A stretch of DNA of 64,000 nucleotides, taken from assembly GCA_963711455.1 (NCBI GenBank), contig CAVQEH010000013.1, positions 93,014 through 157,013 on the forward strand, in the 5' to 3' direction. Source of the DNA: DATFVA01 sp963711455 (GTDB taxonomy: Bacteria; Bacteroidota; Ignavibacteria; Ignavibacteriales; Ignavibacteriaceae). The notes beneath the pieces were generated by a model, which saw only the letters and a list, made by a program, of their open reading frames with translations, was not told the DNA's origin and did no database searches. Both the position numbers and the translations under genes were made by a program. Positions 26,011 through 34,465 of the stretch are shown here, piece by piece; within the stretch, counting starts at the first letter, position 1; each line of letters begins with the position of its first letter.

Positions 26011-26376
26011 GTGAAATACCTGAAGATTGTTCCGAATGTATTTTATACAGATATAAAAGATGGATTAAAGCTTTTCGTTGAATGGCTTGGATTTAAAGTC
26101 GGATATGATGATTTAAGATCTGAAAATCCATTTTGTGTTGTGGAAAAGGACGGGCTTGGATTACACTTAATTCAAAGCGAGGAATTTGCAATTAAAGACA
26201 GACCGGAACTCAGACTGGAGACAGATGATATAAATGCGGTATATAAAAAGGTTAAAGAAAATTTCCCGGAGCTGCTTCATCCCAATGCAAAAGAAATTAC
26301 TGTAAAACCATGGAAAGCAAAGGAATTTGCATTAAGAGATGAATCGGGTGTTTGTATTGTAGTTCAGCAGTGGTAA
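26011..26376 (+). CDS. VOC-family (glyoxalase-like) protein
   Basis: A protein of about 121 aa with the beta-alpha-beta-beta-beta fold of the vicinal oxygen chelate family: IVPNVFYTDIKDGLKLFVEWLGFKVGYD, then LGLHLIQSE, LRLETDDINAVYKKVKENFPELL and WKAKEFALRDESGVCIVV. Ligand residues of true glyoxalase I (H/E pairs) are only partly present, so the activity is unknown. The longest frame opens at TTG 25996, but TTTGGAG then becomes a well-spaced ribosome-binding site for GTG 26011, which is preferred. Confidence 0.7.
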   Translation: MKYLKIVPNVFYTDIKDGLKLFVEWLGFKVGYDDLRSENPFCVVEKDGLGLHLIQSEEFAIKDRPELRLETDDINAVYKKVKENFPELLHPNAKEITVKPWKAKEFALRDESGVCIVVQQW

Positions 26377-26542
26377 TTATTAAGCAACTATTCAATTTGA
26401 ATCCTTTTATTTTCATATAAATCTAATTGATAAGTTTACAGAATTGCATTAATAAGTTCTATATCAGCCTTAGTTCATTTGTTAGTTTATCGATTTTATA
26501 TATTTTTATAACAGGATCATTTAGAAAGAGTTATTTTTAATC

Positions 26543-27352
26543 ATGAAAAAATTGCTAAAAACTTTTAGCAGTCTGTCATTCATTATAACAATTACTTTAT
26601 TTTTATCTGCCCGTTCATTATATGCAGATTATAATTCTGCAGAAATTGTAAAGCATTTGGGTGTGAAAATTCCATCAGACTTAAAATTCATTAACTCTGA
26701 TGGCAAACCTGTATTGTTAAAGAATCTCATTAATAAACCCACTATTCTGGACTTTTGCTACTACCAGTGTGCAGGAATTTGCACTCCTTTAATGGTGGAA
26801 ATTACAGATGTAATAGGGAAAGTAAAATATGAGCCTGGAAAAGATTATGATATTATCAGCATCAGCATCGATGAAAATGAAACTCCTCAAATGGCAGCAA
26901 GTAAAAAACGTGCGATGTTCAGCTTAGCTGACAGAAAAATTCCTGATTCCGCATGGAATTTTTTAACAGGTGACAGCTCAAGTATTTATCAATTAACAGA
27001 CATAGCAGGTTTTCATTTTAAGAGATCACCATACGGCGGATTTTTGCACAAAGGCGTTTTGATTTTTTTGGATAAAGATGGAAAGATTGTACAGTACTTA
27101 AATCCCGGTAATACAAAAGAAGGTGATTTTCAAATCCTGCCTTCCGCATTTGAGCTTGCAGTAAAAAGTGCTTCCAAAGGTGAAATATCTTCAACAATAG
27201 AAAGCGTACTGAAAACCTGTTACAGTTTTATTCCTAAGGGAAATGATATGATTGTAATTTTAGCTGTAATTTTATCGGGACTTATCTCTGTAAGTGTCGT
27301 TATAATTGTTATCAAAAAAGCAAATCTTTCGGGCAATAAATACAGAACATAA
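26543..27352 (+). CDS. SCO1/SenC-family thioredoxin-fold protein, membrane anchored
   Basis: A 269-aa protein with a signal peptide (~1-28), a SCO/thioredoxin-like domain and a C-terminal transmembrane helix (IVILAVILSGLISVSVVIIVI). The copper-binding CxxxC is C76/C80 in YYQCAGIC, and the downstream ligand histidine is probably in GGFLHKGVLIFLD. SCO proteins deliver copper to, or reduce cysteines of, the CuA site of cytochrome oxidases; no oxidase genes are in the window, so here it may serve another oxidase elsewhere or thiol redox chemistry. No genes are operon-linked. Confidence 0.82.
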   Translation: MKKLLKTFSSLSFIITITLFLSARSLYADYNSAEIVKHLGVKIPSDLKFINSDGKPVLLKNLINKPTILDFCYYQCAGICTPLMVEITDVIGKVKYEPGKDYDIISISIDENETPQMAASKKRAMFSLADRKIPDSAWNFLTGDSSSIYQLTDIAGFHFKRSPYGGFLHKGVLIFLDKDGKIVQYLNPGNTKEGDFQILPSAFELAVKSASKGEISSTIESVLKTCYSFIPKGNDMIVILAVILSGLISVSVVIIVIKKANLSGNKYRT

Positions 27353-27587
27353 ATTAAATTTTTAGTTTAACCATTCCTGGAAAATAGTCTGGTTTATGTG
27401 GTAATATTAATAGCATAATTACATTATAAAAGAGGGATAAAATTCATGTCTATCGCATTTTGAGAATTCATCTCAAATCTTTCCAGAACGACATTTTTGG
27501 CTAATCATCAACATACTTATTTATAATGAGTTAATACTGGCATACAGGTTGAATAAGAAGCACCAATTATGGAGGTTGGAGGTTTAG

Positions 27588-27965
27588 ATGAGATCGGCAG
27601 AATTATATAAAAGTAATATTAGTCTCAGAGGGTTCGAAAATAAACTCTACATTGATCCTCAATACGGTTTAGATCACCATTCGGCGGTAACTAACTATGC
27701 AGTTTTTTCAAACGAATGGGATATTGAAGATGTCAGTGAAGATCATATCCTGAAAATTATTCACAGAACCAGCGGTGATACGATTTCACTTTCCTTTAAT
27801 TCATTAAAGGATAAAATAAATTTTATTAAAAATATTTATGCTGCCAAACCTATTAAGCAGGTTGGTAAAGGGATGGAACTGGAAAGTCTTGCGAATGGTC
27901 ATCTCAAACCATCAGAAAGAAAATCCCTTTATAGTATTTTAAATAAAATCGTTCCCCTATTCTAA
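27588..27965 (+). CDS. Hypothetical protein
   Basis: A 125-aa soluble protein of no recognised family: MRSAELYKSNISLRGFENKLYID, a middle beta-like segment DTISLSFNSLKDKINFIKNIY, and a helical end PSERKSLYSILNKIVPLF. GGAGGTTGGAGG before the ATG is a strong ribosome-binding site, supporting real translation. It is a single gene followed by a large hairpin at 27985-28037 and lies about 370 nt upstream of the Hmc-like operon. Confidence 0.6.
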   Translation: MRSAELYKSNISLRGFENKLYIDPQYGLDHHSAVTNYAVFSNEWDIEDVSEDHILKIIHRTSGDTISLSFNSLKDKINFIKNIYAAKPIKQVGKGMELESLANGHLKPSERKSLYSILNKIVPLF

Positions 27966-27984
27966 AATTATTTTTTCGGCTTTT

Positions 27985-28037
27985 AAGCGAATTGTTAATC
28001 CGCTCATTTTAAAAGATAGCGGATCGATGATTCGCTT
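27985..28037 (+). terminator. Large hairpin, probable terminator or structured RNA
   Basis: Two stacked stems: outer AAGCGAAT/ATTCGCTT (8 bp) and inner ATCCGCT/AGCGGAT (7 bp), separated by a 5x5 internal loop, with a 13-nt AT-rich loop. Followed by TTGTAATTTTTA, so it could stop transcription of the upstream gene before the redox operon. Confidence 0.6.
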
Positions 28038-28337
28038 TGTAATTTTTATATCGGCGATACCTGAACTTTGGGGCTCTTTTTAATAAACCACAAATCCGAT
28101 ACAATAAACTTTATCCTTTTGATTTTGCATCCTATTTTATGTTCTTTTGAAGTGATTTAAGGCTATTCTTTGATTAGTCCTAAAGTATATTTAGTTAATA
28201 AAATTATGCGGAAATCACTTAAAATATGATTAAAATTATGATTAAGGGCAAGTTAAGATAGTTCTGGAGTAAGACCTTTTAATCAATAACCGTGTAATTT
28301 TGGTTAGTTACTTTAATATTGAATGTAAGGGAAATGA
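28038..28337. other. Leader region of the Hmc-like operon
   Basis: About 300 nt of AT-rich, non-coding DNA. It must contain the operon promoter, but I see no sigma-54 element and no convincing riboswitch. Confidence 0.4.
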
Positions 28338-29801
28338 ATGAGGACTAATAAGATAACTGATGATGAGCGGAAAAAAGCTTTTAAATCGGTTAAAAAACCC
28401 GAAGTAATTGAACGGCAAAATCTTGACGTGCGTTACCATGTAGAAGATTTTGATCTGAACGATCTCCCCCGCCGATTTCTTGAAGCATTTGCAGCAATTC
28501 TTAAACATTCTAATTACAGGATGGCGCTTGATCATTTTGTGCGTATGAGTGCGAGATGTGCAAACTGCAGTGTTGCATGCCAGGTATTCCAGGCAACGGG
28601 AGATATTGAGGATATTCCTTGTAAGAGATCGGAGCTTCTTCTGGATATTTACCGCCGCCATTTTACACTTGGCGGATTTGTTAAAGGACGCTTTTCAGGA
28701 AAAGGATACATAACACTCGAAACTATTCAGCAAATGGCTGATAGTTATTACAATTGTACGGCCTGCAGGAGATGTACTCTCGAGTGTCCTGCCGGAATAG
28801 ACCACGGATTAATTACGCACCTCGGGAGATTTATTTTAAGTGAAATAGGAATAGCACCGCGTGCTCTTGTTGTAAGCACCAGGGAACAGCTTGAAGGTGC
28901 AACTAAAAATACTTCTGCAATACCTGTCCCGGCACTTCAGGATACACTTGAGTTTCTTGAAGATGATATGTTTGAAGAAAAATCTGTTCATATAAAATTT
29001 CCTCTGAACATTGAAAACGCCGATTATGTTTTTTTTCCCGCAGTAAGCGATTTCCTGATGGAAGCAGAAACTCTTATGGGAATTGCCGCAGTATTTACCG
29101 CTACCGGTGATAACTGGACTATAGGAACAGGATATTACGATGGGATTAACTACGGACTTTTTTACAGTGACAGAATTCTCGAAAGAGTCGTTAAAAAAGT
29201 TGATGAAGAAACGAAAAGACTTCAGGGGAAAAATATTCTTATTGGTGAATGCGGGCATGCGTCGCGTAGTGCTAAATATTTTGTCCCTGTTTATTGCGGC
29301 GGAGAGAATTCATTGCCTGTATTAAACATTATGGAATACACTCATAAAGCATGGAAAGAGGGAAGACTGAAGCTTAATCCTGATGTAATAACAGAAAAGG
29401 TTTCATACCACGATCCGTGTAATCTTGCACGGCAGAGATGGATAATAGATCAGCCGAGAGATATCTTAAAATCATTCTGTAAGAATTATATTGAAATGAC
29501 GCCTTCCGGCGAAAATAATATTTGCTGCGGCGGCGGCGGCGGCACAGTTTCAATTGACGAAATAAGGCCATACAGGACAACTGTCGGCGGTAAATTAAAG
29601 GCTGATCAGATCCGAATGGCAGGATGTGAAATTCTTGTTGCCCCCTGTGCAAACTGTAAAAAACAATTAAGAGAACTTGTGGAGGATCAGAAAATTGATT
29701 GCCAGGTTGTCGGACTTCATGATCTTATTTATAAAGCAATCATTTTTGATGATTCATTAATAGTTAAAGAAAAAGAAAATCCAAAAGAAGAGATTAAATA
29801 A
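28338..29801 (+). CDS. HmcF/TmcB-like (HdrD/DsrK-like) Fe-S subunit with CCG domains
   Basis: A 487-aa cytoplasmic subunit related to DsrK, TmcB and HmcF. Two [4Fe-4S] motifs are present (CANCSVACQ with a later PCKRSEL; CTACRRCTLECP), followed by cysteine-rich CCG segments: YHDPCNLARQR with ICCGGGGG, and APCANCKKQL. CCG domains hold the non-cubane cluster that reduces disulfides or trisulfides in HdrB/HdrD. It is the first gene of a four-gene operon (stop-start spacing 0 nt to the next gene). It probably exchanges electrons with a disulfide-type partner or cytoplasmic carrier on the inner face of the membrane. Confidence 0.84.
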   Translation: MRTNKITDDERKKAFKSVKKPEVIERQNLDVRYHVEDFDLNDLPRRFLEAFAAILKHSNYRMALDHFVRMSARCANCSVACQVFQATGDIEDIPCKRSELLLDIYRRHFTLGGFVKGRFSGKGYITLETIQQMADSYYNCTACRRCTLECPAGIDHGLITHLGRFILSEIGIAPRALVVSTREQLEGATKNTSAIPVPALQDTLEFLEDDMFEEKSVHIKFPLNIENADYVFFPAVSDFLMEAETLMGIAAVFTATGDNWTIGTGYYDGINYGLFYSDRILERVVKKVDEETKRLQGKNILIGECGHASRSAKYFVPVYCGGENSLPVLNIMEYTHKAWKEGRLKLNPDVITEKVSYHDPCNLARQRWIIDQPRDILKSFCKNYIEMTPSGENNICCGGGGGTVSIDEIRPYRTTVGGKLKADQIRMAGCEILVAPCANCKKQLRELVEDQKIDCQVVGLHDLIYKAIIFDDSLIVKEKENPKEEIK

Positions 29802-30506
29802 ATGGATTCATTACTCGATTTTGCTAAAGGACCACTTTTCCGGTTAACATTTGCTTTACTTGTATTAGGATTATTCAGAATATTTTTTCTTGATATTCGT
29901 GGTGCATATAAAGCATATAAAAAAACCGACGATAAGAAAATGCCCTGGAAATTAATCTTCAGCCGGACCTGGGAATGGCTTTTCCCGGTCAAAAGGCTAA
30001 AGGGTAATTTCCGGCTCTTTTCAGTTTTTTCAATCCTGTTTCATGTAGGATTAATTATTGTTCCAATTTTCCTGTTTGCTCATATCAGGCTATGGAATAG
30101 TTCAATTGGAATATCATGGATAGCTCTTCCATACAATTGGGCTTTATGGCTTACCATCAGTACAATAATTTTTGCAGCAGCTTTATTTATAAGCAGGATG
30201 GCAAATGAAACCACAAGAGCGTTGAGCAGGAAACAGGATTACCTGTGGTTACTTTTATTACTAATTCCTTTCGTTACGGGATTTATTTGTGCGAATTTAA
30301 ATGTAAGTCCTGATAGCTATCGGTTTTTTATGTTGATGCACGTTTTGTCCGGGGAATTAATATTTGTGCTGATTCCTTTCTCGAAAATAGCACACTGTGT
30401 TCTGACACCACTGTCTCAAGTCATTTGTGCTTTAGCGTGGAAATTTCCTCCTGAAACAGATGACAAGATTAGCACAACCTTAAATAAAAAAGGAGCGCCG
30501 GTTTGA
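29802..30506 (+). CDS. NarI-like cytochrome b subunit (HmcE/TmcC/DsrM-like)
   Basis: A 234-aa membrane protein with five to six helices. Histidines in FHVGLII, FAHIRLW, LMHVLSGE and KIAHCVL are in positions expected for two b haems, as in NarI, DsrM and TmcC. It begins immediately after the HdrD-like gene and its stop overlaps the next start (TTGA). The role is to pass electrons between the HdrD-like subunit and the quinone pool or periplasmic side. Confidence 0.8.
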   Translation: MDSLLDFAKGPLFRLTFALLVLGLFRIFFLDIRGAYKAYKKTDDKKMPWKLIFSRTWEWLFPVKRLKGNFRLFSVFSILFHVGLIIVPIFLFAHIRLWNSSIGISWIALPYNWALWLTISTIIFAAALFISRMANETTRALSRKQDYLWLLLLLIPFVTGFICANLNVSPDSYRFFMLMHVLSGELIFVLIPFSKIAHCVLTPLSQVICALAWKFPPETDDKISTTLNKKGAPV

Positions 30507-31270
30507 GTAAAGCAATATTAACCGATATAACAAAATGCATTGGCTGCCTTGAATGTGTTGCTGCCTGTAAGAAAACTCATGATCTTGAAACCGATGTTCC
30601 GAGAATATGGCAGAAAAATGATGGCCTGTCATCTGAGAACTGGACATCAATAATAAGAAAACCTGACAATCATTATATCCGCAAACAATGCCGTCACTGT
30701 GTCGAACCCGCCTGCGCATCTGTTTGTCCTGTAGGTGCACTTCATAAAACTGAAATTGGTGCGGTTGTATATGATTCCGATAAATGCCTCGGCTGCCGTT
30801 ATTGTATGATGGCTTGTCCTTATGGAATTCCACGTTACGAATGGGATAAAGCAGTACCGTATGTTGAAAAATGTATTCTTTGTTATGACAGAATAATAAA
30901 AGGTGAGCAGCCTGCCTGTACAAATGTATGCCCGACAGGAGCAACAATCTTTGGTGAAAGATCTGAATTATTAAAGACAGCTCATAAGAGAATTAAAGAA
31001 AATCCGGGAAAATATATTAACAAAGTCTGGGGAGAACATGAAGTTGGTGGAACTTCTGTTTTGTATCTCTCTGATATTAATCTCGATTTCCTTTCATATC
31101 CGGTAAACCTCGGAGACAAGCCGCTTCCCGAAAAGACGGCAACAGCAATGGAATCCGTACCTTTTGCATTTGTTGGTATGGGCGGAGTTATGCTCGGGCT
31201 CAATTGGGTGATACAGCGCCGGATGAAATTCAGTAAAGAAAGTAATGAAAAGGAATCTAAAGATGAATAG
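30503..31270 (+). CDS. Four-cluster ferredoxin subunit (HmcB/HybA/DsrO-like)
   Basis: A 255-aa Fe-S protein with four 4Fe-4S motifs: CIGCLECVAAC, CRHCVEPACASVCP, CLGCRYCMMACP and CILCYDR...CTNVCP. A hydrophobic C-terminal segment (VPFAFVGMGGVMLGLNWVI) anchors it to the membrane, as in HybA-type subunits. There is no Tat signal at the N terminus, so the clusters may face the cytoplasm, unlike DsrO. The TTG start overlaps the stop of the preceding gene, and the stop overlaps the next ATG. Confidence 0.83.
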   Translation: MSKAILTDITKCIGCLECVAACKKTHDLETDVPRIWQKNDGLSSENWTSIIRKPDNHYIRKQCRHCVEPACASVCPVGALHKTEIGAVVYDSDKCLGCRYCMMACPYGIPRYEWDKAVPYVEKCILCYDRIIKGEQPACTNVCPTGATIFGERSELLKTAHKRIKENPGKYINKVWGEHEVGGTSVLYLSDINLDFLSYPVNLGDKPLPEKTATAMESVPFAFVGMGGVMLGLNWVIQRRMKFSKESNEKESKDE

Positions 31271-33134
31271 AGTACGTAATGCAAAACTAATTTTATGGTT
31301 AATTACAGGCTTTGCTGCTGCTGTTGTACTTAACCGGTTTATTTTTGGATTAGGTGTAACAACTAACTTAAATGATGCTACTCCCTGGGGATTGTGGATC
31401 GGCTTTGATGTAATGGGAGGAGTAGCATTAGCTGCAGGCGGTTTTGTACTTACTGCTATCTTCTATATTATGAAGAGGGAAGAGTTTCATCCGCTTGTTA
31501 AGCCGGCAGTATTGACTGCTTTCCTTGGCTATCTTGCTGTTATAATTAGTCTGCTTGTTGATTTAGGATTGCCATGGAATATATGGCATATGATAATATA
31601 CTGGAATCCTCATTCACCGCTTTTTGAAGTCGGCTGGTGTGTTATGTTATACACCGGGGTACTGATGCTTGAGTTCAGTCCGGTTCCTTTAGAAAAATTC
31701 AGCAGGTATGCGAAGATCAGAAATTTTCTTATGAGGTTCCGTTTTGTTTTTGTTCTTTTAGGGATAATGCTTTCTACTCTGCATCAGTCTTCACTCGGCA
31801 GCTTGTTTTTAATTATGCCGTTCAAGCTTTTCCCGCTCTGGTATTCAAATATTTTACCAGTTCAGTTTTTTATCTCTGCTATTGCTTTAGGTTTGATGAT
31901 GGTTGCTTTTGAAAGCCTTGCTTCTCACTGGCTTTATAAGCGTAAACCCGAATCGAACCTTGTGGCAAAGCTCTGTATGACTGCTGTATGGGTCCTTTCA
32001 ATTTATTTTATTGTAAAGATAACCGATATCATTGTCCAGGGTAAAGCCGGTCTAATATTTAATGGGAGCTGGCAGAGTAACCTGTTTATCGTTGAACTTT
32101 TAATATCAACAATAATTCCTGTAACCATGTTTGCTGTTCCGAAGCTGCGCAATAATATTGCGGTTCAATGGACAGGATCTTTTATGGTTGTATTTGGTAT
32201 GATGTTAAACCGTATAGATGTTGGCGGACTTATAATGCTCGGTACTACAGGCGATTCGTATACCCCGTTAATTACAGAAATAATCGTTAGTCTCGGAATA
32301 ATTTCTCTTGCATCTTTAGTCTTCCTTTTTGCAATAGAGAATTTCAATATATGGGAGATGCAGCCGAAAGAACCGGATGCACTTCCGTACACTCTTCCTT
32401 CATTCGATTATTCATCCAGGACATGGCTGGGAACTCCCGATGTTACCAATATAGCTAAACATTCTCTTGCGTTTATAATAAGTTTTGCAATTGGAATGTC
32501 TTTAATGCCCGGAAAACATCTGCATAGTGAAGGTATTGATAATGTTAAGGTTTACCGTGCTTCGGGAATAGATACTTTATATATTAATGGCAACAGGGAT
32601 GATCAGTTTGTCAGGTTCCCGCACCAGGCTCATATAACACGAATCGGAAAAGAGAATTGTTCAACCTGTCATCATTTGAATCTTCCGGGAGAAAAGTTAA
32701 GCGAATGCTGGGAATGTCATACCAGTATGTACAGCAATGTTGATTTCTTCCAGCATAGCTGGCATTCGTCAGTTAATGGTGCTAAGTTAAAATGCGATGA
32801 CTGTCATAAACAGGGCATAACCCGTAGTATAAATTCTTCAAAAAAATGCACTGATTGTCATTCTACCTATAAATTTGTTTCGAACAAAAAGAGCATAACC
32901 GATAAATATTATATATTATCTTACACTGATGCGTTACACAATTTATGTGTGTCATGTCATTTAAAAGAATCGAAAGAGCTGGCAGATAAACCTGATTTAG
33001 CCAGGTGCTCAACGTGTCATAAGACTGAGCTTCCGGAAGACTTGTCTGCCGGAATTAACTGGAAAATTATATTACCGCATTTTAATAGTGTAATTCTTCC
33101 GGATGTAAAACCTGTAAAAGCAGAAGAGAATTAA
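31263..33134 (+). CDS. NrfD/HmcC-like quinone-interacting subunit fused to a six-haem cytochrome c domain
   Basis: A 623-aa fusion. Residues ~1-385 are the ten-helix NrfD/PsrC/HybB-type membrane subunit (LNDATPWGLWIGFDVMGGVALAAGG near the start is the family signature). One more helix (~400-420, HSLAFIISFAIGMSLMP) leads to a periplasmic tail with six CxxCH haem sites (about residues 465, 481, 510, 529, 562, 581: CSTCH, CWECH, CDDCH, CTDCH, CVSCH, CSTCH). In known Hmc complexes the multihaem cytochrome (HmcA) is a separate protein; here it appears welded to the membrane subunit. ATG 31263 is chosen because it overlaps the previous stop (ATGAATAG) and has AAGGA upstream. Confidence 0.85.
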   Translation: MNRVRNAKLILWLITGFAAAVVLNRFIFGLGVTTNLNDATPWGLWIGFDVMGGVALAAGGFVLTAIFYIMKREEFHPLVKPAVLTAFLGYLAVIISLLVDLGLPWNIWHMIIYWNPHSPLFEVGWCVMLYTGVLMLEFSPVPLEKFSRYAKIRNFLMRFRFVFVLLGIMLSTLHQSSLGSLFLIMPFKLFPLWYSNILPVQFFISAIALGLMMVAFESLASHWLYKRKPESNLVAKLCMTAVWVLSIYFIVKITDIIVQGKAGLIFNGSWQSNLFIVELLISTIIPVTMFAVPKLRNNIAVQWTGSFMVVFGMMLNRIDVGGLIMLGTTGDSYTPLITEIIVSLGIISLASLVFLFAIENFNIWEMQPKEPDALPYTLPSFDYSSRTWLGTPDVTNIAKHSLAFIISFAIGMSLMPGKHLHSEGIDNVKVYRASGIDTLYINGNRDDQFVRFPHQAHITRIGKENCSTCHHLNLPGEKLSECWECHTSMYSNVDFFQHSWHSSVNGAKLKCDDCHKQGITRSINSSKKCTDCHSTYKFVSNKKSITDKYYILSYTDALHNLCVSCHLKESKELADKPDLARCSTCHKTELPEDLSAGINWKIILPHFNSVILPDVKPVKAEEN

Positions 33135-33210
33135 TCTAAAATATTTTTTGGGGTTCCCTTTATTAAAATCTGTTGTCAGATTAAACCTGATGTATATTTT
33201 TTATTTCCCC

Positions 33211-33228
33211 GAAAACCAGCCGGTTTTC
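33211..33228 (+). terminator. Hairpin GAAAACC-AGCC-GGTTTTC after the Hmc-like operon
   Basis: A perfect 7-bp stem with a 4-nt loop, followed by TCATCTTTTG, 77 nt after the last stop. A plausible factor-independent terminator. Confidence 0.6.
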
Positions 33229-33278
33229 TCATCTTTTGCGTTATTGAAAAAACCGGTGTAAGGTTTAATATCTAAAAA

Positions 33279-33340
33279 AGGTGTTCCATCAAAATATTTA
33301 TGAAATAAAATATTATTGCTTTTGGATGATAGGAACACCT
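33279..33340. terminator. Long inverted repeat between convergent operons
   Basis: Arms AGGTGTTCC (33279-33287) and GGAACACCT (33332-33340) enclose AT-rich DNA with further complementarity (CATCAAAA/TTTTGGATG, AAATATT). It sits between the plus-strand Hmc-like operon and the minus-strand NifX-like gene, fitting a bidirectional terminator. Confidence 0.55.
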
Positions 33341-33404
33341 CTAAAGGTTTTAAAAGGAAAAAAATAATTATTGCCGGTTAAGATATTATTCTCTTCCTGT
33401 TATA

Positions 33405-33836
33405 TTAGTGTTCGTTATGATTACATACCAACCCTGCATCATCTTTTAATTCGCCTTTAATGAACATATTAACGGCGTCTTCGATCAAATCCACATCTGA
33501 AAATATAGGTGTGATATTATTTTGTTTCAGATCTTCTACAACTCTCCATCCGCCGCCGCTGGAAATAAGATAGCTGCAGTCTTTCAATCCGTTAATTAAT
33601 TGGGTATGGTTGTGTCCTCCGCCTTCACCATGATGTTCATGATGTTGATGCATTCTGTGATGCGTGAAAACATTTTCCCTTAATTCTTTATTGACTATCT
33701 TCTCACCATCTAAATCATATATCATAAATGATCTGCATCTTCCAATATGACCTGTGACTCTTTTCCCATCATTTGTGGCTATGGCAATTTTCCCTGAAAA
33801 ATGTTTTGAGCCGGATATGTTTGTTTCACCTGACAT
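33405..33836 (-). CDS. NifX-like FeMo-cofactor-binding domain protein with His-rich insertion
   Basis: A 143-aa member of the same superfamily as the proteins at 3741 and 4123: KIAIATNDGKRVTGHIGRCRSFMIYDLDG, then ISSGGGWRVVEDLKQNNITPIFSD. A histidine-rich loop replaces the usual central segment (THHRMHQHHEHHGEGGGHNH, about residues 58-77) and the C terminus ends CNHNEH, so binding of Ni, Zn, Cu or Fe is likely. It lies 31 nt downstream of the DUF134 regulator and is almost certainly co-transcribed with it. Confidence 0.8.
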   Translation of the reverse strand: MSGETNISGSKHFSGKIAIATNDGKRVTGHIGRCRSFMIYDLDGEKIVNKELRENVFTHHRMHQHHEHHGEGGGHNHTQLINGLKDCSYLISSGGGWRVVEDLKQNNITPIFSDVDLIEDAVNMFIKGELKDDAGLVCNHNEH

Positions 33837-33867
33837 TGTTAATTCTCCTTAATTAAAAACAATTAAA

Positions 33868-34146
33868 TTATTTTTCATTTATTCTGACTGCCTTCCCGTT
33901 TAATATGGCATCGGCAACTTTCTTACGAGCAATTTCTACGATTCTTCCAAAAGTAGCTCTTGATATTTTCATTTCATCGGCTGCTTTTTCATGAGAATAA
34001 GTGAGAAGGTCTGCGAGTCGTAAAGATTCAAGTTCATCATGATTGAGAAATACTTCTTCTAATTCGTAAACCGGTATTCCTCTGGGTTTAAAATAAAAGA
34101 CCGAAGGATTACAGCATACTCTGCGATATTTTTTGGGTCGGGGCAT
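33868..34146 (-). CDS. DUF134 DNA-binding protein
   Basis: A 92-aa protein with the characteristic start MPRPKKYRRVCCNPSVFYFKPRG and a sigma-70 region-4-like helix-turn-helix (HDELESLRLADLLTYSHEKAADEMKISRATFGRIVEIARKKVADAIL). The CC pair near the N terminus is a possible metal or redox site. DUF134 genes are regularly adjacent to NifX-like genes in anaerobes, and here it is first in such a pair. Palindromes sharing AGCATATG lie 38-77 nt upstream, possibly its own operator. Confidence 0.82.
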   Translation of the reverse strand: MPRPKKYRRVCCNPSVFYFKPRGIPVYELEEVFLNHDELESLRLADLLTYSHEKAADEMKISRATFGRIVEIARKKVADAILNGKAVRINEK

Positions 34147-34209
34147 ATTTTTTCAAAAATCGAATTTATATTTTTTGATATTCAGCATATGAAATATAAA
34201 AAAGTATTA

Positions 34210-34223
34210 TGAGCATATGCTCA
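34210..34223. promoter_or_regulatory. Palindrome TGAGCATATGCTCA, candidate DUF134 operator
   Basis: A perfect 14-bp palindrome about 64-77 nt upstream of the DUF134 start. The core AGCATATG is repeated at 34184-34191. The paired, regulator-proximal arrangement suggests autoregulation. Confidence 0.5.
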
Positions 34224-34444
34224 AAACTACGGAAATATTTTTGAATATGCAAAGACAAAAAACATTATCGGTTAAAATAGTCTCCTTTAAAATAGCTTAA
34301 AATTGTTAGTTGCAACTATAAACTATTATCAATCTTAATAATAAGTATTGGCATATTAGAGAAAAACCGGTTTAATTTGTTCAAAGATTAAACACACATC
34401 CGATACAAAACTTAGGTTAGCCCTTTATTTCATATATAAGGTAA

Positions 34445-34465
34445 ATTGGCATAAAGATTGCCAAT
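34445..34465. promoter_or_regulatory. ATTGGCA-N7-TGCCAAT palindrome with sigma-54-like spacing
   Basis: Perfect 7-bp arms around a 7-nt spacer. On the plus strand TTGGCATAAAGATTGC also has GG-N10-GC, the sigma-54 spacing, and the symmetry gives the same spacing on the minus strand. It may be a promoter or an operator; about 300 nt separate it from either flanking gene. Confidence 0.35.

Noticed and set aside
28038..28337. Riboswitch upstream of the Hmc-like operon
   Set aside because: No recognisable conserved riboswitch core; only AT-rich sequence beyond the hairpin at 27985-28037.
28338..33134. Second copy of dsrMKOP
   Set aside because: No DsrJ-like tri-haem protein, no Tat signal on the ferredoxin subunit, and the NrfD-type subunit carries six haem sites; the set fits an Hmc/Tmc-like complex better.
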